This document shows positions 1 through 8,231 of a DNA stretch of 64,000 nt, piece by piece. Position 1 is the first letter of the stretch; each line of letters starts with the position of its first letter. The position numbers and the translations under genes were made by a program. The notes under the pieces are model-generated. The model searched no databases. It worked only from the letters and a program-made list of their open reading frames with translations, and had not been told where the DNA came from. The stretch comes from Gordonia hirsuta DSM 44140 = NBRC 16056 (lineage in GTDB: Bacteria > Actinomycetota > Actinomycetes > Mycobacteriales > Mycobacteriaceae): the NCBI RefSeq assembly GCF_000333015.1, contig NZ_BANT01000004.1:1-64000 (forward strand), read 5' to 3'.

Positions 1-192
1 CACCACCGCCCCCACCCCCCTTTTCGGCACTGTGTTCTATATCACCAACATCAGTCTACGCTCATATTCCGATAGCGCAAGTGTTCGAACAAAGAGTTTT
101 CCGTGCTTCCACACCCGAGCAAGACAGGCCTCTGGCATCAGCAAATCCACCGGCCTCGACAGTGGTCTTCAGCGGCTTAAACCTTCAACAGC

Positions 193-235
193 AAAAGGCC
201 GATCCCCTCCGCTTGATGCGAAGGGGATCGGCCTT
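193..235 (-). terminator. Rho-independent terminator after tRNA-Glu
   Basis: A perfect 13-bp inverted repeat (arms 195-207 and 223-235) lies just past the 3' end of tRNA-Glu and is followed on the minus strand by a short T run. It most likely ends the gltX/tRNA-Gln/tRNA-Glu transcript. Nothing else recognisable is seen between it and the window edge. Confidence 0.75.
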
Positions 236-240
236 GTCTG

Positions 241-313
241 TAGCCCCGACGGGATTCGAACCCGCGCTACCGCCTTGAGAGGGCGGCGTCCTAGGCCGCT
301 AGACGACGGGGCC
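241..313 (-). tRNA. tRNA-Glu (anticodon CTC)
   Basis: The minus strand folds into a full 73-nt cloverleaf. The acceptor is GGCCCCG paired with CGGGGCT, including one G:U at the end. The anticodon stem CCGCC/GGCGG carries loop CTCTCAA, which gives anticodon CTC for the GAG codon. The T arm has the canonical GTTCGAATC loop region. No CCA is encoded. It is the second tRNA of a gltX-tRNA-Gln-tRNA-Glu cluster, so the synthetase and its substrates lie side by side. Confidence 0.95.
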
Positions 314-393
314 CTAGGATCTACCCGCCCCGGACCAGGAGTCCAGGCGGGCAATTCAGTTATGAGGCACGCGGGAATCCCCGGTGTGTCTCG

Positions 394-465
394 CTGGGGT
401 ACCAGGACTCGAACCTAGAATGGCTGAACCAGAATCAGCTGTGTTGCCAATTACACCATACCCCA
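394..465 (-). tRNA. tRNA-Gln (anticodon CTG)
   Basis: The minus strand forms a 72-nt cloverleaf whose acceptor TGGGGTA pairs with TACCCCA, with discriminator G. The anticodon stem GCTGA/TCAGC carries loop TTCTGGT, so the anticodon is CTG (codon CAG). The U1-A72 end pair and UUCUGGU loop are typical of tRNA-Gln. It lies between gltX and tRNA-Glu, about 80 bases from the latter. It should be charged with Glu by GltX and then amidated by GatCAB, whose genes lie further along. Confidence 0.95.
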
Positions 466-611
466 AGGGTTCTCCGGCCCTCGGCGGCTGATTCTCGGGG
501 AATCCGTCCGCGTCGTTCCGAACCGGAGAGAAGATTACCAACATACTCCCCCCAAACCACAAATCGGCTGGTCAGAGAGCTGGAATCAATGCCTTTTCGC
601 CTCTGCGCGCG

Positions 612-2096
612 CTACTGGGCGGCTGCGGCGGCCTCTGCCGCGACCGCTCGGGCACGGTGCAGCCGGCGCAGGGAGACCTCCCGTCCGAGCACCTCCATGG
701 ACTCGAACAGCGGCGGGCTCACCGCCGCCCCGGTGACGCCCACACGCACCGGGCCATACGCCTTGCGCGGCTTGAGCTCCAGACCGTCGATCAAAGCGCC
801 CTGGAGCGCCTCCTCCAGGGCCGGTGTCGCCCACTCCCCGACAGCCTCACAGGCGGCGATCGCGGCGTCCAGGACCGGCACCGCGTCGGCGTTCAGGTTC
901 TTGGCGGCCGACTTCTCGTCGAAAGAGAAATCGGCGTCGGAGACGTAAGCGAACTTGATCAGGTCCCAGGCGTCGCCGAGTACCTGGACGCGTGTCTGGA
1001 TCAGATCTGCCAGCGGACGGAAGACCGCGTCGTCGATCGGCTCCTGGAGATGCCCGTGCTCCACCAGGTAGTGGCGCAGTCGGCCGGCGAAGTCCGCCGG
1101 GGTCAGCCGACGGATGTGTTCGGCGTTGATGGCGTCGGCCTTCTTCTGGTCGAACCGCGCCGGCGCCGATTTCACATCGCGGACGTCGAAGGCCTCGGTC
1201 ATCTGCTCGAGGCTGAAGATCTCGTCCTCGGTGGGCCCGTTCCAGCCCAGCAGCGCCAGATAGTTGAGCATGCCCTCGGGCAGGAATCCGCGATCGCGAT
1301 GATGGAACAGGCTCGACTCGGGATCCCGCTTGGACAGCTTCTTATTGCCCTCACCGGTGACGAACGGCAGATGCCCGAATTCGGGAACACCGTCGGCGAT
1401 ACCCAGTGACGTGAGCGCCCGGTACAGCGCGATCTGGCGCGGCGTCGACGAGAGCAGATCCTCGCCCCGCAGGACGTGAGTGATCTTCATCAGGGCGTCG
1501 TCGACCGGGTTGACCAAGGTGTACAGCGGGTCGCCGTTGGCGCGAGTGAGTGCGAAGTCCGGCACGGTGCCGGCCTTGATGGTGGTCTCGCCACGGACGA
1601 GATCGTTCCAGGTGATGTCTTCGTCGGGCATGCGCAGCCGGATCACCGGCTTCCGCCCCTCCGCCCGGTGCACGGCACGCTGCTCGTCGGTGAGCCCGCG
1701 GTCGTAGTTGTCGTAGCCGAGCTTGATGTCGCGGCCGGCCGCCTTGTGCCGCGCCTCGACTTCCTCGGGCGTGGAGTAGGCCTCGTAGGCGTATCCGGCT
1801 TCCACCAGACGATCGACGACGTCCAGGTGCTGCTGCTTGCGCTGGGACTGCCGGTACGGCCCGTAGGGTCCGCCGACCTCCGGACCCTCGTCCCAGTCCA
1901 GTCCGAGCCACCGCAGGGCATCCAGGATCGCCGCGTAGCTCTCCTCGCTGTCGCGGGCGGCATCGGTGTCTTCGATCCGGAAGACGAAGGTGCCGCCGTC
2001 GTGGCGGGCCTGCGCGAAGTTGAACAACGCGGTCCGGGCCAGGCCGACGTGCGGCGTTCCGGTAGGTGACGGGCAGAAACGAACGCGGACAGTCAT
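612..2096 (-). CDS. gltX: Glutamyl-tRNA synthetase
   Basis: Class I aminoacyl-tRNA synthetase of 494 aa that attaches glutamate to tRNA-Glu and, in organisms that use GatCAB, also to tRNA-Gln. The Rossmann catalytic core starts with a HIGH-like motif (PHVG, residues 15-18), and the KMSKS-like loop is KLSKRD at 253-258; the all-alpha anticodon-binding part fills the C-terminus. The ATG at 2096 is chosen because the family start ([11 protein letters not shown]) follows directly; an upstream in-frame extension has no homology. It is oriented towards tRNA-Gln and tRNA-Glu, with which it may be co-transcribed. It matches the position of Rv2992c. Confidence 0.96.
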   Translation of the reverse strand: MTVRVRFCPSPTGTPHVGLARTALFNFAQARHDGGTFVFRIEDTDAARDSEESYAAILDALRWLGLDWDEGPEVGGPYGPYRQSQRKQQHLDVVDRLVEAGYAYEAYSTPEEVEARHKAAGRDIKLGYDNYDRGLTDEQRAVHRAEGRKPVIRLRMPDEDITWNDLVRGETTIKAGTVPDFALTRANGDPLYTLVNPVDDALMKITHVLRGEDLLSSTPRQIALYRALTSLGIADGVPEFGHLPFVTGEGNKKLSKRDPESSLFHHRDRGFLPEGMLNYLALLGWNGPTEDEIFSLEQMTEAFDVRDVKSAPARFDQKKADAINAEHIRRLTPADFAGRLRHYLVEHGHLQEPIDDAVFRPLADLIQTRVQVLGDAWDLIKFAYVSDADFSFDEKSAAKNLNADAVPVLDAAIAACEAVGEWATPALEEALQGALIDGLELKPRKAYGPVRVGVTGAAVSPPLFESMEVLGREVSLRRLHRARAVAAEAAAAAQ

Positions 2097-2164
2097 GCAG
2101 GTCAGGGTAGCCGGTAACCGGGTAGGTGCCGCAGTCAGGATCGACGACGCCACTTGCGCATCTT

Positions 2165-2183
2165 GTTCTAGTTGCACTAGAAC
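2165..2183. promoter_or_regulatory. Perfect inverted repeat, probable GntR operator
   Basis: The sequence GTTCTAGTTGCACTAGAAC is a perfect 8-bp inverted repeat around a 3-bp centre, ending 7 bases before the ATG of the GntR gene. Its right arm overlaps a -10-like TAGAAC that would give a leaderless mRNA. This arrangement suits autorepression by a dimeric GntR/YtrA regulator. Binding is inferred, not shown. Confidence 0.6.
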
Positions 2184-2190
2184 TATCCAC

Positions 2191-2550
2191 ATGCTGTTGC
2201 GCATTCAGCCGTCTGCGTCGACACCGATCTTCCGGCAACTGGCCGACTCGGTGCGCGCCGACGTGGCCACCGGCCGGATCGTCCCGGGCGAACGGCTCCC
2301 GGCCGCGCGTCAGGTGGCCGCAGCCCTGGAGGTGAACGTGCACACCGTCCTGCGCGCCTACCAGGAGTTGCGCGACGAGGGTCTGGTGGAACTGCGGCGC
2401 GGGCGCGGCGCAGTGATCACCGAAGCCGCCGCCCAGTTGCCGTCTCTTGCCGCCGAGATCCGCGCCCTGGCCGCCAAAGCGTCAGCCTTGAAGCTCAGCC
2501 CGGAAACCCTGTCCGCACTCGTACTGGAGGCCGCCCGTGAAGCCTACTGA
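2191..2550 (+). CDS. GntR-family regulator, YtrA type
   Basis: Small transcription factor of 119 aa. It has an N-terminal winged helix (about residues 5-75, including the recognition segment [20 protein letters not shown]) and only a short helical tail instead of a ligand-binding domain, which is the YtrA-subfamily build. The start at 2191 gives the conserved beginning [20 protein letters not shown] and places a perfect inverted repeat directly upstream. The next gene, a DUF1648 membrane protein, overlaps its end by 14 bases, so the two are translationally coupled. YtrA regulators usually control adjacent membrane or ABC transporter genes, so this one probably represses its own operon. Confidence 0.85.
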   Translation: MLLRIQPSASTPIFRQLADSVRADVATGRIVPGERLPAARQVAAALEVNVHTVLRAYQELRDEGLVELRRGRGAVITEAAAQLPSLAAEIRALAAKASALKLSPETLSALVLEAAREAY

Positions 2551-3592
2551 CCAGCCCGCCGCCGATCCGTCGTCATCGCTGCCGCCGGACGAACACGATC
2601 GCCGCGCGGCACGCCTGTCGACCCTGGTGGCCCTCATCGTGCCGTTGGTGCTGATCGGCCTCGCCGTCGTGGCGCAACTGGCATTGCTAGGCACCGCGCC
2701 CGCGCGGGTCGCGATCCACTGGGACGTGTCCGGCCGCCCAGACGGCTGGGCGCCGGCCTGGAGCGTGCCGATCCTGACCGCCGCGATCGGGGTCTTCGTC
2801 ATCGCCGTCCTCGGACTCCCGGTGGTCCGGGCGATGCGCAGCGGTGATCGCCGGCCCGGCTATCGGCTGCTGGGCGCGGTAGCCCTCGGCGTCAGTGCGC
2901 TGGTCGCGATCCTGTCGACCGGCACCTTCTGGCAGCAGACCGACGGCGAACAGGGCGGGGTTCTGCCGTCACTCATCGCCGCACTGGTGATCGCCGCACT
3001 GGCCGGTACAGCCGGCTGGTGGGTGCAACCCGATCTGCCGGCGACGCAGACCCACCGGCCGGTGTCCGCGCTGCCGATCGCCGACGGTGAGCAGGCGGTC
3101 TGGCTGCAGAGTGCCGTCGCCGGGCCCGCCGTGGCGATGATTCTGGGTGCGACGGTGCTGCTCACCGTGCTGGCCGGGCTGTTCAGCTGGGCCGGCGGTG
3201 CCTCCTGGTCGGTGATCCTCACTCTGGCCGTGGTGACCGCGGTCAGCCTGCTGGTCGCCGCCACCACCCTGGCCTACCAGGTGCGGGTGTCCGCCGACGG
3301 CCTGACGATCACCTCGTTCACCGGGCTGCCCCGCTTTCACATCCCGATCGACCAGATCAGCGCGGTCCGGGTGGACGACGATGTGAGCCCGCTCGGCGAC
3401 TACGGCGGATACGGGATACGGATGCGGCCCGGAACCACGGCGGTGGTCGTCCGCCGCGGAGCGGCGATCGTCGTCGATCGAATCTCCGGACGTTCACTGG
3501 CGGTAGTCGTCGACGACGCCGCCACCGGTGCGGCGCTGCTCACCGCCTATCTCGGCGATGCCGTCAGTCGACGCTCCGCAGAAAGTCGATGA
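2537..3592 (+). CDS. DUF1648-domain membrane protein
   Basis: Integral membrane protein of 351 aa. An N-terminal DUF1648 domain (about residues 35-95, with the signature VAIHWDVSGRPDGWAP after the first helix) is followed by three to four more hydrophobic helices. A soluble, PH-like C-terminal part follows from about residue 245. GTG at 2537 is preceded by GGAGG at suitable spacing and overlaps the regulator gene. DUF1648 proteins are often encoded with GntR/YtrA regulators and include SdpI-like immunity proteins; the role here is unknown, possibly envelope stress. The 3' end overlaps the convergent hydrolase gene by 29 bases. Confidence 0.75.
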   Translation: MKPTDQPAADPSSSLPPDEHDRRAARLSTLVALIVPLVLIGLAVVAQLALLGTAPARVAIHWDVSGRPDGWAPAWSVPILTAAIGVFVIAVLGLPVVRAMRSGDRRPGYRLLGAVALGVSALVAILSTGTFWQQTDGEQGGVLPSLIAALVIAALAGTAGWWVQPDLPATQTHRPVSALPIADGEQAVWLQSAVAGPAVAMILGATVLLTVLAGLFSWAGGASWSVILTLAVVTAVSLLVAATTLAYQVRVSADGLTITSFTGLPRFHIPIDQISAVRVDDDVSPLGDYGGYGIRMRPGTTAVVVRRGAAIVVDRISGRSLAVVVDDAATGAALLTAYLGDAVSRRSAESR

Positions 3593-4400
3593 GCACCTGG
3601 TTGACGGCCTCCGGCTGCTCCAGATAGCCGAAGTGGCCGGCGCGCTCGATCTGCTCGTAGCGGGCACCCGGAATCGCCTCGCCCACTTCGCGGGCCAGGT
3701 GCACCGGGAGGGTCCGATCATCGGCGAAGCCGACCACCAGCGCGGGGCGGGCGATACCCCGGTAGTCCGCAAGCCGGTCGTCCTCCCGCTCGTGCAGGGA
3801 CAGCTGGGCACGCACGCCCGGACTGCGCTGCGGACCGCCGAAGCCGATGATGTCGAGCCAGTCGCGGGCGCTGCGATCATCGGCGAGGGTGTGCGGCGAC
3901 AGATTCATGTGGGCGGTGACCGCGGCGTAGTACTCGGTCGGCAGCTCGATGTTCTCGTCGTACATGGCGCGCTCACCCCGCGAGAACGCCTCGAGCATCG
4001 GCGTCGACCGCCCGTAAGTGGCCAGCATCGCCGCACCGCGCACCAGATCGGGACGGGCCAGCGCCAACTCCTGGGTGATCCGCGCACCGAGCGAGGTCCC
4101 CACCACCAGCGCCGGACCAGCCCCCAGGTGCTCGATCAGCGCAGCGGTGTCGGCGACCATATCGGCCATGGTGAAACCGTCGGCGCACTCACTGGACGGT
4201 GCGATTCCCCGGTTGTCGAAGGTGACGACGCGGAAGCCGGCGTTGACCAGCGTGGGCTGCTGATGGGCATGCCAGACCCGCCCGGGGCTGCCGGTGCCCA
4301 TCACCATCACCACCAGCGGCCCCTGGCCGGCATCGGTGTAGGACAGCGTGATCCCGTTGACCTGCGCCGTCTGCGGCTTCGCCGGGACCGGCCGAGTCAC
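3564..4400 (-). CDS. Alpha/beta-hydrolase
   Basis: Cytoplasmic alpha/beta-hydrolase fold protein of 278 aa. The nucleophile elbow is GTSLGA, an oxyanion-type MGTGSPG loop follows the second strand, and the C-terminal ERAGHFGYLEQPE supplies the catalytic His; the likely Asp is in GFADDRTLP. GTG at 4400 overlaps the TGA of the upstream FAH-family gene (GTGA), so the two form an operon. This pairing suggests a shared catabolic role, such as cleavage of a C-C or ester bond in ring-degradation products, but the substrate cannot be told from sequence. It could equally be a haloperoxidase-like esterase. Confidence 0.8.
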   Translation of the reverse strand: MTRPVPAKPQTAQVNGITLSYTDAGQGPLVVMVMGTGSPGRVWHAHQQPTLVNAGFRVVTFDNRGIAPSSECADGFTMADMVADTAALIEHLGAGPALVVGTSLGARITQELALARPDLVRGAAMLATYGRSTPMLEAFSRGERAMYDENIELPTEYYAAVTAHMNLSPHTLADDRSARDWLDIIGFGGPQRSPGVRAQLSLHEREDDRLADYRGIARPALVVGFADDRTLPVHLAREVGEAIPGARYEQIERAGHFGYLEQPEAVNQVLIDFLRSVD

Positions 4401-5167
4401 TTGTCGACCACCGGATTGCTCAGCGTGCCGATCCCCTCCACGGTGACCGCGACCCGCTGTCCGGCGGTCATCGGCCCGACACCTGCAGGAGTGCCGGTGA
4501 GGATCACATCGCCGGGCATCAGCGTCATCACCGACGAGATCCACTCGATGATCTCGCCGATGCTGTGGATCATGAGCGAGGTCCGGCTCGACTGCACCGT
4601 CTGCCCGTCCAGGTCGGTCGTGATCGCCAGATCCGCCGGATCCAGGTCGGTGACGATCCACGGGCCCAGCGGGCAGAAGGTGTCGAACCCCTTCCCGCGG
4701 GTCCACTGGCCGTCATGCTGCTGGAGATCGCGGGCGGTGACGTCATTGGCGACGGTGTACCCGAGGATCACACTGCCGGCCTGTGCGGCCTTGACGTCCT
4801 TGCAGGGCCGGCCGATCACCACGGCCAGCTCACCCTCGTAGTCGACGCGCTGCGACGCCGGCGGCCGGACGATCGGCACGTCCGGACCGATGATGGCGGT
4901 GTTCGGCTTGAGGAAGATCACCGGATCGGCCGGCGGCTCCCCACCCATCTCGCGGGCGTGGTCGGCGTAGTTCTTGCCGATCGCGATCACCTTGGACGCC
5001 AGGATCGGCGCCAGCAGGCGCGTCTGGTTCAGCGGCCAGCTGCGGCCGGTGAAGGTGGGCTCACCGAAGGGGTGCTCGGCGATCTCGCGGACCACCTCGC
5101 CGCCCTGTTCGCCTTCGACTGCCACAAAGGCCATTCCGTCCGGGGTCGCGACACGAGCCAGTTTCAT
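4397..5167 (-). CDS. Fumarylacetoacetate hydrolase (FAH) family protein
   Basis: Protein of 256 aa, close to the usual length of bacterial FAH-family hydrolases, isomerases and decarboxylases. The metal-binding signature is visible as DYEGELAVVIG (two Glu ligands) with a downstream Asp in NDVTARDLQ, and the C-terminus has the family motif GDVILTGTPAGVG. It occupies the position of Rv2993c, between gltX and an MFS gene, and is translationally coupled to a downstream alpha/beta-hydrolase. Family members act on acylpyruvates, oxaloacetate or 2-hydroxyhepta-diene-dioates; the specific reaction is not resolvable here. Confidence 0.88.
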   Translation of the reverse strand: MKLARVATPDGMAFVAVEGEQGGEVVREIAEHPFGEPTFTGRSWPLNQTRLLAPILASKVIAIGKNYADHAREMGGEPPADPVIFLKPNTAIIGPDVPIVRPPASQRVDYEGELAVVIGRPCKDVKAAQAGSVILGYTVANDVTARDLQQHDGQWTRGKGFDTFCPLGPWIVTDLDPADLAITTDLDGQTVQSSRTSLMIHSIGEIIEWISSVMTLMPGDVILTGTPAGVGPMTAGQRVAVTVEGIGTLSNPVVDK

Positions 5168-5193
5168 GCCGCCAGATTAGCGCAGGTCCGCAG

Positions 5194-5222
5194 GTGACCG
5201 GAATCGGCCAGTGTATTACACT
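5194..5222 (+). promoter_or_regulatory. Promoter with internal palindrome before the MFS gene
   Basis: A -35-like GTGACC (5194-5199), a 17-bp spacer and a -10 TACACT (5217-5222) put the transcription start at about 5229-5231, on the ATG of the transporter, so the mRNA is probably leaderless. The -10 lies inside a perfect 13-bp palindrome, AGTGTATTACACT (5210-5222), which could be an operator. Prediction from sequence only. Confidence 0.5.
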
Positions 5223-5230
5223 ATGGAATT

Positions 5231-6466
5231 ATGATCTCACCAAATGGGATCCATGGCGATGGAGGCTCCGCTCGGCGCTGGAGTATCCTGCTCTGCGCCC
5301 TCGTGGCGGCGATGACAGCCACGGCAGCCACCAGCGGCTTCGCCTATGCGTTGCCCGCCCTGGTGCAGGACGGCATGTCGATGGGCGCGGCCGCGACCCT
5401 GGCAGCGGTGCCCACGATCGGGATCACCGCAGCCATCATCGCCTGGGGGTGGGCGCTGGACCGGTTCGGCGAACGGCGGATCCTCCTGCTGTCGCTGCTG
5501 ATCACCCTGGTCGGCACCCTCGGCGCCGTCGTCGCGGTGGCCACCGATGCCGGGTACCCGGCCCTGAGCGCAGCTCTGCTGGTCGGCGGTATCGGCTCCG
5601 GTGCCGCCAACGGCGCCAGCGGGCGGATCGTCGTGGGCTTCTTCCCCGCCAACCAGCGCGGGACCGCGATGGGAATCCGGCAGATGGCTCAACCGCTCGC
5701 CATCGCACTCCTGGCATTGACCATGCCCGTGCTGGCCGACCGGTCCGGGGTCGCGGTGGCGCTGGCGATCCCGGTCGCAGTGACCGTCGCCGGTCTGGCC
5801 GCGGTATATTTCGGCATCCGCGACCCGCAGCTGCCGCCCTCGGCGTTGACGGCGGCGCCCGACGGCAATCCGTACCGGTCAGGGTCGTACCTGTGGCGGA
5901 TTCATGCCGCCAGCGTCCTGCTCGTGATCGGGCAGGGTCTGCTGTGGACCTTTGTGCCGGCCTGGCTGATGCTGACTCAGGGCTGGACGCCGCTGGCCAC
6001 CGGCATGCTGGTGACCGTGACCCAGGTACTGGGCGCACTGGGGCGCCTGGTGGCGGGCCGCGTCAGCGACCTGTGGGGTTCCCGGATGAAGCCGATCCGG
6101 GTGATCGCCGCGGCCGCCGCACTCACCCTGGCCGCCCTGGCCCTGGCCGACTGGTTCGGTTCGCCGGTCGCGCCGCTCATGATGGTGTTCGCCTCGATCG
6201 CCACGGTCTCCGATAACGGTCTGGCCTTCACTGCGATCGCCGAATCGGCCGGGCCGTCCTGGAGCGGGCGGGCGCTCGGGGTCCAGAACACCGCGCAGTT
6301 CATCGCGATCGCCGCGACCACCCCGATCCTCGGCGCGATGATCGAGCGGACCGGCTATCCGGTCGTGTTCGCCGTTTCGGCGCTCGCACCGCTGCTGGCG
6401 GTCCCGCTGATCCCGCAGGATCCGCGGCCGCGGGAGCAGCCCGTACTCCCACCACCGGCCCGGTAG
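5231..6466 (+). CDS. MFS transporter (Rv2994-like)
   Basis: Membrane transporter of 411 aa with about twelve hydrophobic segments in two halves joined by a loop around residues 195-210. The loop between helices 2 and 3 contains the MFS motif A-like stretch GWALDRFGERR. The second half has the matching GRLVAGRVSDLWGSR. It sits where Rv2994 lies in M. tuberculosis, divergent from the FAH-family gene. The ATG at 5231 fits a leaderless start. The substrate is unknown; the family includes drug and metabolite exporters. Confidence 0.85.
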   Translation: MISPNGIHGDGGSARRWSILLCALVAAMTATAATSGFAYALPALVQDGMSMGAAATLAAVPTIGITAAIIAWGWALDRFGERRILLLSLLITLVGTLGAVVAVATDAGYPALSAALLVGGIGSGAANGASGRIVVGFFPANQRGTAMGIRQMAQPLAIALLALTMPVLADRSGVAVALAIPVAVTVAGLAAVYFGIRDPQLPPSALTAAPDGNPYRSGSYLWRIHAASVLLVIGQGLLWTFVPAWLMLTQGWTPLATGMLVTVTQVLGALGRLVAGRVSDLWGSRMKPIRVIAAAAALTLAALALADWFGSPVAPLMMVFASIATVSDNGLAFTAIAESAGPSWSGRALGVQNTAQFIAIAATTPILGAMIERTGYPVVFAVSALAPLLAVPLIPQDPRPREQPVLPPPAR

Positions 6467-6486
6467 CTGCGCGGCACCCCGCTCCG

Positions 6487-7140
6487 CTACCTGCCGGCGA
6501 GCTCGGCCTGCGCCTGGGCGAGCCGGCGGCCGCGACTGCGATACCGGTAGATGAGGAAGCCGATGACTGCGGCCAGCACCGCACCGATGATCACCCCGAT
6601 CAGCGTGGCACCGCGAAAGGCTGGTGCTTCCACGTCGAGGATCCGCTCCCCGGCATGAGCCGCCTTACTGCTGCCCACCACCACAGACAGGGTCAGCAGA
6701 TTCGGGATGGAGGCGACCACGCCCAAGACCGCGAGGATCCCCGCGATCACCTTGCGCCGCTGATACAGCGCCAGGGCCGCCAACCCCAGCAAGACCAGGG
6801 TCAGGGCGGTACCGAGGATGCCGAACAGCAGTCCGCTGGTGGTGCCCCGGGTGAAGGAGCCGTCCACGTTGGCCCCGACCCGGTTCGCCCACCAGCGCGG
6901 CAGGAAGGCCGCGAGAACGAAGTACACGATCACCAGTGCCGCCACACCGGCGAACCAGAGCACCGCAGTGCGCAACCAGTCGCGCATCCGATCACCCAGT
7001 TTCGGGCGAGTCTCGGCCGACGGTTCCTGCGCCGGCGCGGGACCGGGCGTCACCGGCAGATCGGCGTTCTGCTGTTCCAGGTTCTGTGGTTGCGGGTTCT
7101 GCGGTTCCGGACTCTGCTGTTCCGGACTCTGCTGTTCCAT
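6487..7140 (-). CDS. Membrane protein with Gln/Pro-rich N-terminus
   Basis: Protein of 217 aa that I cannot assign to a named family. Residues 1-45 are low-complexity, rich in Gln, Pro and Glu, and begin with a duplicated five-residue unit (QQSPE). Four hydrophobic segments follow at about 58-80, 100-125, 130-155 and 180-200, ending in an Arg-rich cytoplasmic tail. It is read convergently with the upstream MFS gene and in the same direction as leuB. The membrane topology is clear, the function is not. Confidence 0.65.
   Translation of the reverse strand: MEQQSPEQQSPEPQNPQPQNLEQQNADLPVTPGPAPAQEPSAETRPKLGDRMRDWLRTAVLWFAGVAALVIVYFVLAAFLPRWWANRVGANVDGSFTRGTTSGLLFGILGTALTLVLLGLAALALYQRRKVIAGILAVLGVVASIPNLLTLSVVVGSSKAAHAGERILDVEAPAFRGATLIGVIIGAVLAAVIGFLIYRYRSRGRRLAQAQAELAGR
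7105..7134. repeat. 15-bp tandem duplication inside a coding region
   Basis: The unit TTCCGGACTCTGCTG occurs twice in direct succession and keeps frame, adding five residues near the N-terminus of the membrane protein encoded at 6487-7140. Similar 15-bp in-frame duplications occur in four other genes of this window. Confidence 0.9.
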
Positions 7141-7220
7141 CGCACCTGTCCCCTAACTCTGCACGACCACGCGGGCCGCCTCATGTGGAGTCAGCTTATG
7201 CCTTCACTGCGCCGCCGGAA

Positions 7221-8231
7221 TCAGAGCAGCGCCAGGATGCGGTCGCCGACCTCGGCGGTCGCCCCGCGCCGGTCGCCCCGGCTGGCCACATCGCTGGCCA
7301 CAGCCGCCTCGATGCGCGCGGCACCGGCATCGTCGCCCAGATGGCGCAGCAGCAGGGCCACCGACAGGATCGCGGCGGTGGGGTCGGCCAGGCTCTGTCC
7401 GGCGATGTCCGGGGCACTGCCGTGCACCGGCTCGAACATGGACGGATTGGTGCGGGTGGCGTCGATGTTGCCGGACGCCGCCAAGCCGATACCGCCGCTG
7501 ACGGCGGCGGCCAGGTCGGTGATGATGTCGCCGAACAGATTGTCCGTGACGATCACGTCGAACCGGCCCGGATCGGTGACCATGAAGATGGTCGCCGCAT
7601 CGATGTGCAGGTAGTCGACGGCCACATCCGGGTACTCGGCGCCGACCTCGTCGACGGTCCGGGCCCACATCGAGCCGGCGAAGGTCAGCACATTGGTCTT
7701 GTGCACCAGCGTCAGCTTCTTGCGCCGGCTCTGTGCGCGGACGAAGGCGTCGCGCACCACGCGCTCGATGCCGTACCGGGTGTTGACGCTCACCTCGGTG
7801 GCGACCTCGTGCGGGGTACCGACGCGGATCGCGCCGCCGTTGCCGGTGTAGGGCCCCTCGGTGCCCTCGCGGACGACGACGAAATCGATCTGCGGGTCAC
7901 CGGCCAGCGGCGATGCCACCCCCTCGAACAGCACCGACGGGCGCAGGTTCACGTGATGGTCCAGGATGAACCGCAGCTTCAGCAGGAATCCGCGCTCCAG
8001 GACTCCCGAGGGCACCGACGGATCACCGATGGCCCCGAGCAGGATGGCGTCGTGCTCGCGCAGCGAGGCGACGTCGTCGTCGGTGAGCAGCTCACCGGTC
8101 GCGTGGTAGCGGCGGGCGCCGAAGTCGTATTCGGTGGTCACCACGTCCGGGTGCAGCACCCGTAGCACGCGCAGGGCCTGATCGACCACCTCCGGGCCGA
8201 TGCCGTCGCCGGGGATCACTGCCAGCTTCAT
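7221..8231 (-). CDS. leuB: 3-isopropylmalate dehydrogenase
   Basis: NAD-dependent oxidative decarboxylase of 336 aa that performs the third step of leucine synthesis in the cytoplasm. It starts [15 protein letters not shown] and has the dimer and metal-binding region [14 protein letters not shown] and the NAD-binding [13 protein letters not shown] near the C-terminus. It overlaps the serA stop codon by four bases (ATGA), so serA-leuB is one operon. This matches Rv2995c-Rv2996c. The length agrees with the short actinobacterial LeuB type. Confidence 0.95.
   Translation of the reverse strand: MKLAVIPGDGIGPEVVDQALRVLRVLHPDVVTTEYDFGARRYHATGELLTDDDVASLREHDAILLGAIGDPSVPSGVLERGFLLKLRFILDHHVNLRPSVLFEGVASPLAGDPQIDFVVVREGTEGPYTGNGGAIRVGTPHEVATEVSVNTRYGIERVVRDAFVRAQSRRKKLTLVHKTNVLTFAGSMWARTVDEVGAEYPDVAVDYLHIDAATIFMVTDPGRFDVIVTDNLFGDIITDLAAAVSGGIGLAASGNIDATRTNPSMFEPVHGSAPDIAGQSLADPTAAILSVALLLRHLGDDAGAARIEAAVASDVASRGDRRGATAEVGDRILALL

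Noticed and set aside
32-562. Short frames across the two tRNA genes
   Set aside because: They are translations of tRNA sequence and its flanks, with the usual artefactual peptides.
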